Below, in pieces: positions 62,933 through 64,000 of a stretch of 64,000 nucleotides of DNA. Origin of the DNA: Mycobacterium stomatepiae. Its GTDB lineage: Bacteria > Actinomycetota > Actinomycetes > Mycobacteriales > Mycobacteriaceae. The stretch covers positions 2,108,001-2,172,000 of the forward strand of contig NZ_AP022587.1 of assembly GCF_010731715.1 (NCBI RefSeq), read 5' to 3'. How positions within the stretch are numbered: position 1 is the first letter of the stretch; each line of letters starts with the position of its first letter. Below the pieces are notes generated by a model. That model was not told the origin of the DNA and made no database searches. It worked only from the letters and a program-made list of their open reading frames with translations. A program made the translations under genes and the position numbers.

Positions 62933-63838
62933 TCAGCTCGCGGGTGGTTTGTCAAAGATGTTGGGGTACAGGACCGCTTCCTTGAACGAGGTCTCGATTT
63001 CGGTAAATGCAGTCGGGATGTCCCACGTCCCCAACGCCGACACGATCTCGCGTTCCACCACTGGATTGGACATCAGACTGATTCGGCCGTTGCCGGCGAA
63101 AATCACCCGTCGGTTGAGCCATTCCGATTGCTCACTGGCGAGGTACACGACGGGAGGCACCACGTTCTCGGGAGCAAGGCGTCGATTCTCCGACGAGTAG
63201 TCCATGCTGCCGCCGCCCTTGATCCCCTGGGTCATCCGAGTGCCGGCGATCGGGGCAACGGCATTGGAGCGCACCCCGTAGCCCTTGAGCGCGTTGGCGC
63301 ACGAAAACGTCAGCCCAACGATGCCCATCTTGGCGGCGGCGTAATTGGGTTGGCTCGGCGCACCTTGCAGGCCGGACATCGAGGTGAAGTTGATCAGGCG
63401 GTATTGGCCGCCGCGATTCTCCCGCCACCAGGCGGCGGCGTGCCGCGTCAGGTTGAACGTGCCCTTCAGATGCACCGCGATCACGGAGTCGAAGTCCTGT
63501 TCGCTCATCTTGAAGACCATGCCGTCGCGCAGGATGCCTGCGGCGTTCACCATGACGTCCAAGCCACCCAGCGTCGCCGCCGCCCGATTGATCAGCTCCT
63601 CGCAGGCGGCGAAGTCCGTGATATCGGTGGCATCGGAGAATGCCTTGCCACCGCGCTCGTTGATGGCCGCGGCCACACTCTCGGCGGGGCCGGCGTCGTG
63701 GCCGCTGCCGTCCACGGCGACCCCCGCATCGGAAACCATCACGGTGGCGCCTTCGGCGGCCAGACCTTCCGCCACCGCGGCACCGATGCCGCGACCGGCA
63801 CCGGTCACCAGGGCTCTGCGACCGTCGAGAACGCCCAT
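62933..63838 (-). CDS. SDR family dehydrogenase (HSD/FabG-like)
   Basis: This protein of about 301 residues starts at ATG 63838 (MGVLDGRRALVTGAGRGIG). It has NAAGILRDGMVFK, a serine in NFTSMSGLQG, Y-x3-K in NYAAAKMG, and a C-terminal extension ending IFDKPPAS. The pattern fits MFE-2 or hydroxyacyl/hydroxysteroid dehydrogenases. It lies 19 bases before the Rieske gene, so it is probably in the same operon. Confidence 0.88.
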   Translation of the reverse strand: MGVLDGRRALVTGAGRGIGAAVAEGLAAEGATVMVSDAGVAVDGSGHDAGPAESVAAAINERGGKAFSDATDITDFAACEELINRAAATLGGLDVMVNAAGILRDGMVFKMSEQDFDSVIAVHLKGTFNLTRHAAAWWRENRGGQYRLINFTSMSGLQGAPSQPNYAAAKMGIVGLTFSCANALKGYGVRSNAVAPIAGTRMTQGIKGGGSMDYSSENRRLAPENVVPPVVYLASEQSEWLNRRVIFAGNGRISLMSNPVVEREIVSALGTWDIPTAFTEIETSFKEAVLYPNIFDKPPAS

Positions 63839-63919
63839 GCTCGCCTCCTGATCTTTCGCCTCAGCTACAAGACAACTAGGCATGAACTGTATATGTGTTC
63901 GGCCTGCTCGTGACCGCGG

Positions 63920-64000
63920 TCATTCGAAACCCCATTCGGCGTATCGGCGCTCGAGTTCGGCCATCGCCTCCCGCGCGCCGCGCGCCGTGCGCTCCTTCAT
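63920..64000 (-). CDS. C-terminal end of a gene running off the right edge
   Basis: The minus strand is open from the window edge to TGA at 63920-63922 and ends RRYAEWGFE. Only 26 codons are visible. The last base triplet of the window happens to be ATG, but the gene most likely continues outside. The identity cannot be judged. It is read in the same direction as the downstream SDR-Rieske cluster. Confidence 0.5.
   Translation of the reverse strand: MKERTARGAREAMAELERRYAEWGFE

Overview
The window is high-GC actinobacterial DNA and almost certainly comes from a Mycobacterium. It carries two MmpL transporters (one with its MmpS partner), an EspC-like ESX secretion target, two DUF732 proteins, several F420-type luciferase-like oxidoreductases, a Ddn-like deazaflavin protein, two cytochrome P450s, a GAF-ANTAR regulator and many SDR and Rieske enzymes. 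The species cannot be named from the sequence alone. No rRNA, tRNA or CRISPR array was recognised.

Layout. 1-5 kb: a truncated F420-type oxidoreductase, a flavin monooxygenase, a small membrane protein, and a fused acyl reductase-sulfotransferase that is divergent from an MmpL gene. 5-11 kb: the MmpL, two DUF732 proteins and a P450. 10.9-14.9 kb: a translationally coupled four-gene lipid operon (CDP-alcohol phosphatidyltransferase, acyltransferase, CdsA-like protein, ABC half-transporter). 14.9-18.5 kb: a frameshifted extra glutamine synthetase and a divergent K+ channel with RCK domains. 18.7-20.4 kb: a methyltransferase and another F420-type enzyme. 20.5-24 kb: an operon that looks like an ESX-secreted polymorphic toxin (EspC-like gene, WXG-type toxin candidate, two paralogous candidate immunity genes, a decayed gene) in DNA of lower GC. 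24-29.3 kb: an SDR, a Mrr-like nuclease, a CAP protein, twin secreted peptides, an SDR with a cysteine cluster and an epoxide-hydrolase-like protein. 29.5-33 kb: a membrane gene split by an IS30 element, then a P450. 33-38 kb: an AI-2E-type membrane protein, an FAD-Rieske oxidoreductase, a GAF-ANTAR regulator and an NmrA-like protein. 38-44.2 kb: broken LuxR and MocR regulators, divergent from an oxidoreductase-cupin-MFS operon. 44.3-47.7 kb: MmpS-MmpL. 48-50 kb: an SDR-cupin-RidA operon preceded by the same 42-bp dyad element that precedes the oxidoreductase operon at 41 kb. 50-56.7 kb: a hydrolase, a secreted protein, a GalM lipoprotein, and a flavin-enzyme operon divergent from an HxlR regulator across a 40-bp nested palindrome. 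56.8-64 kb: a membrane protein, a Ddn-like protein, and a catabolic cluster (amidohydrolase, thiolase or aldolase, DUF35 protein, Rieske oxygenase, SDR) resembling steroid or xenobiotic degradation modules.

An unusual number of genes are interrupted: probable single-base frameshifts in glutamine synthetase, LuxR, MocR, an SDR, an NADP oxidoreductase, a thiolase and a candidate immunity gene, an amber codon in an MFS gene, one IS insertion and two gene remnants. Some of the indels may be assembly errors. The IS insertion and the stop codons argue for some real gene decay.
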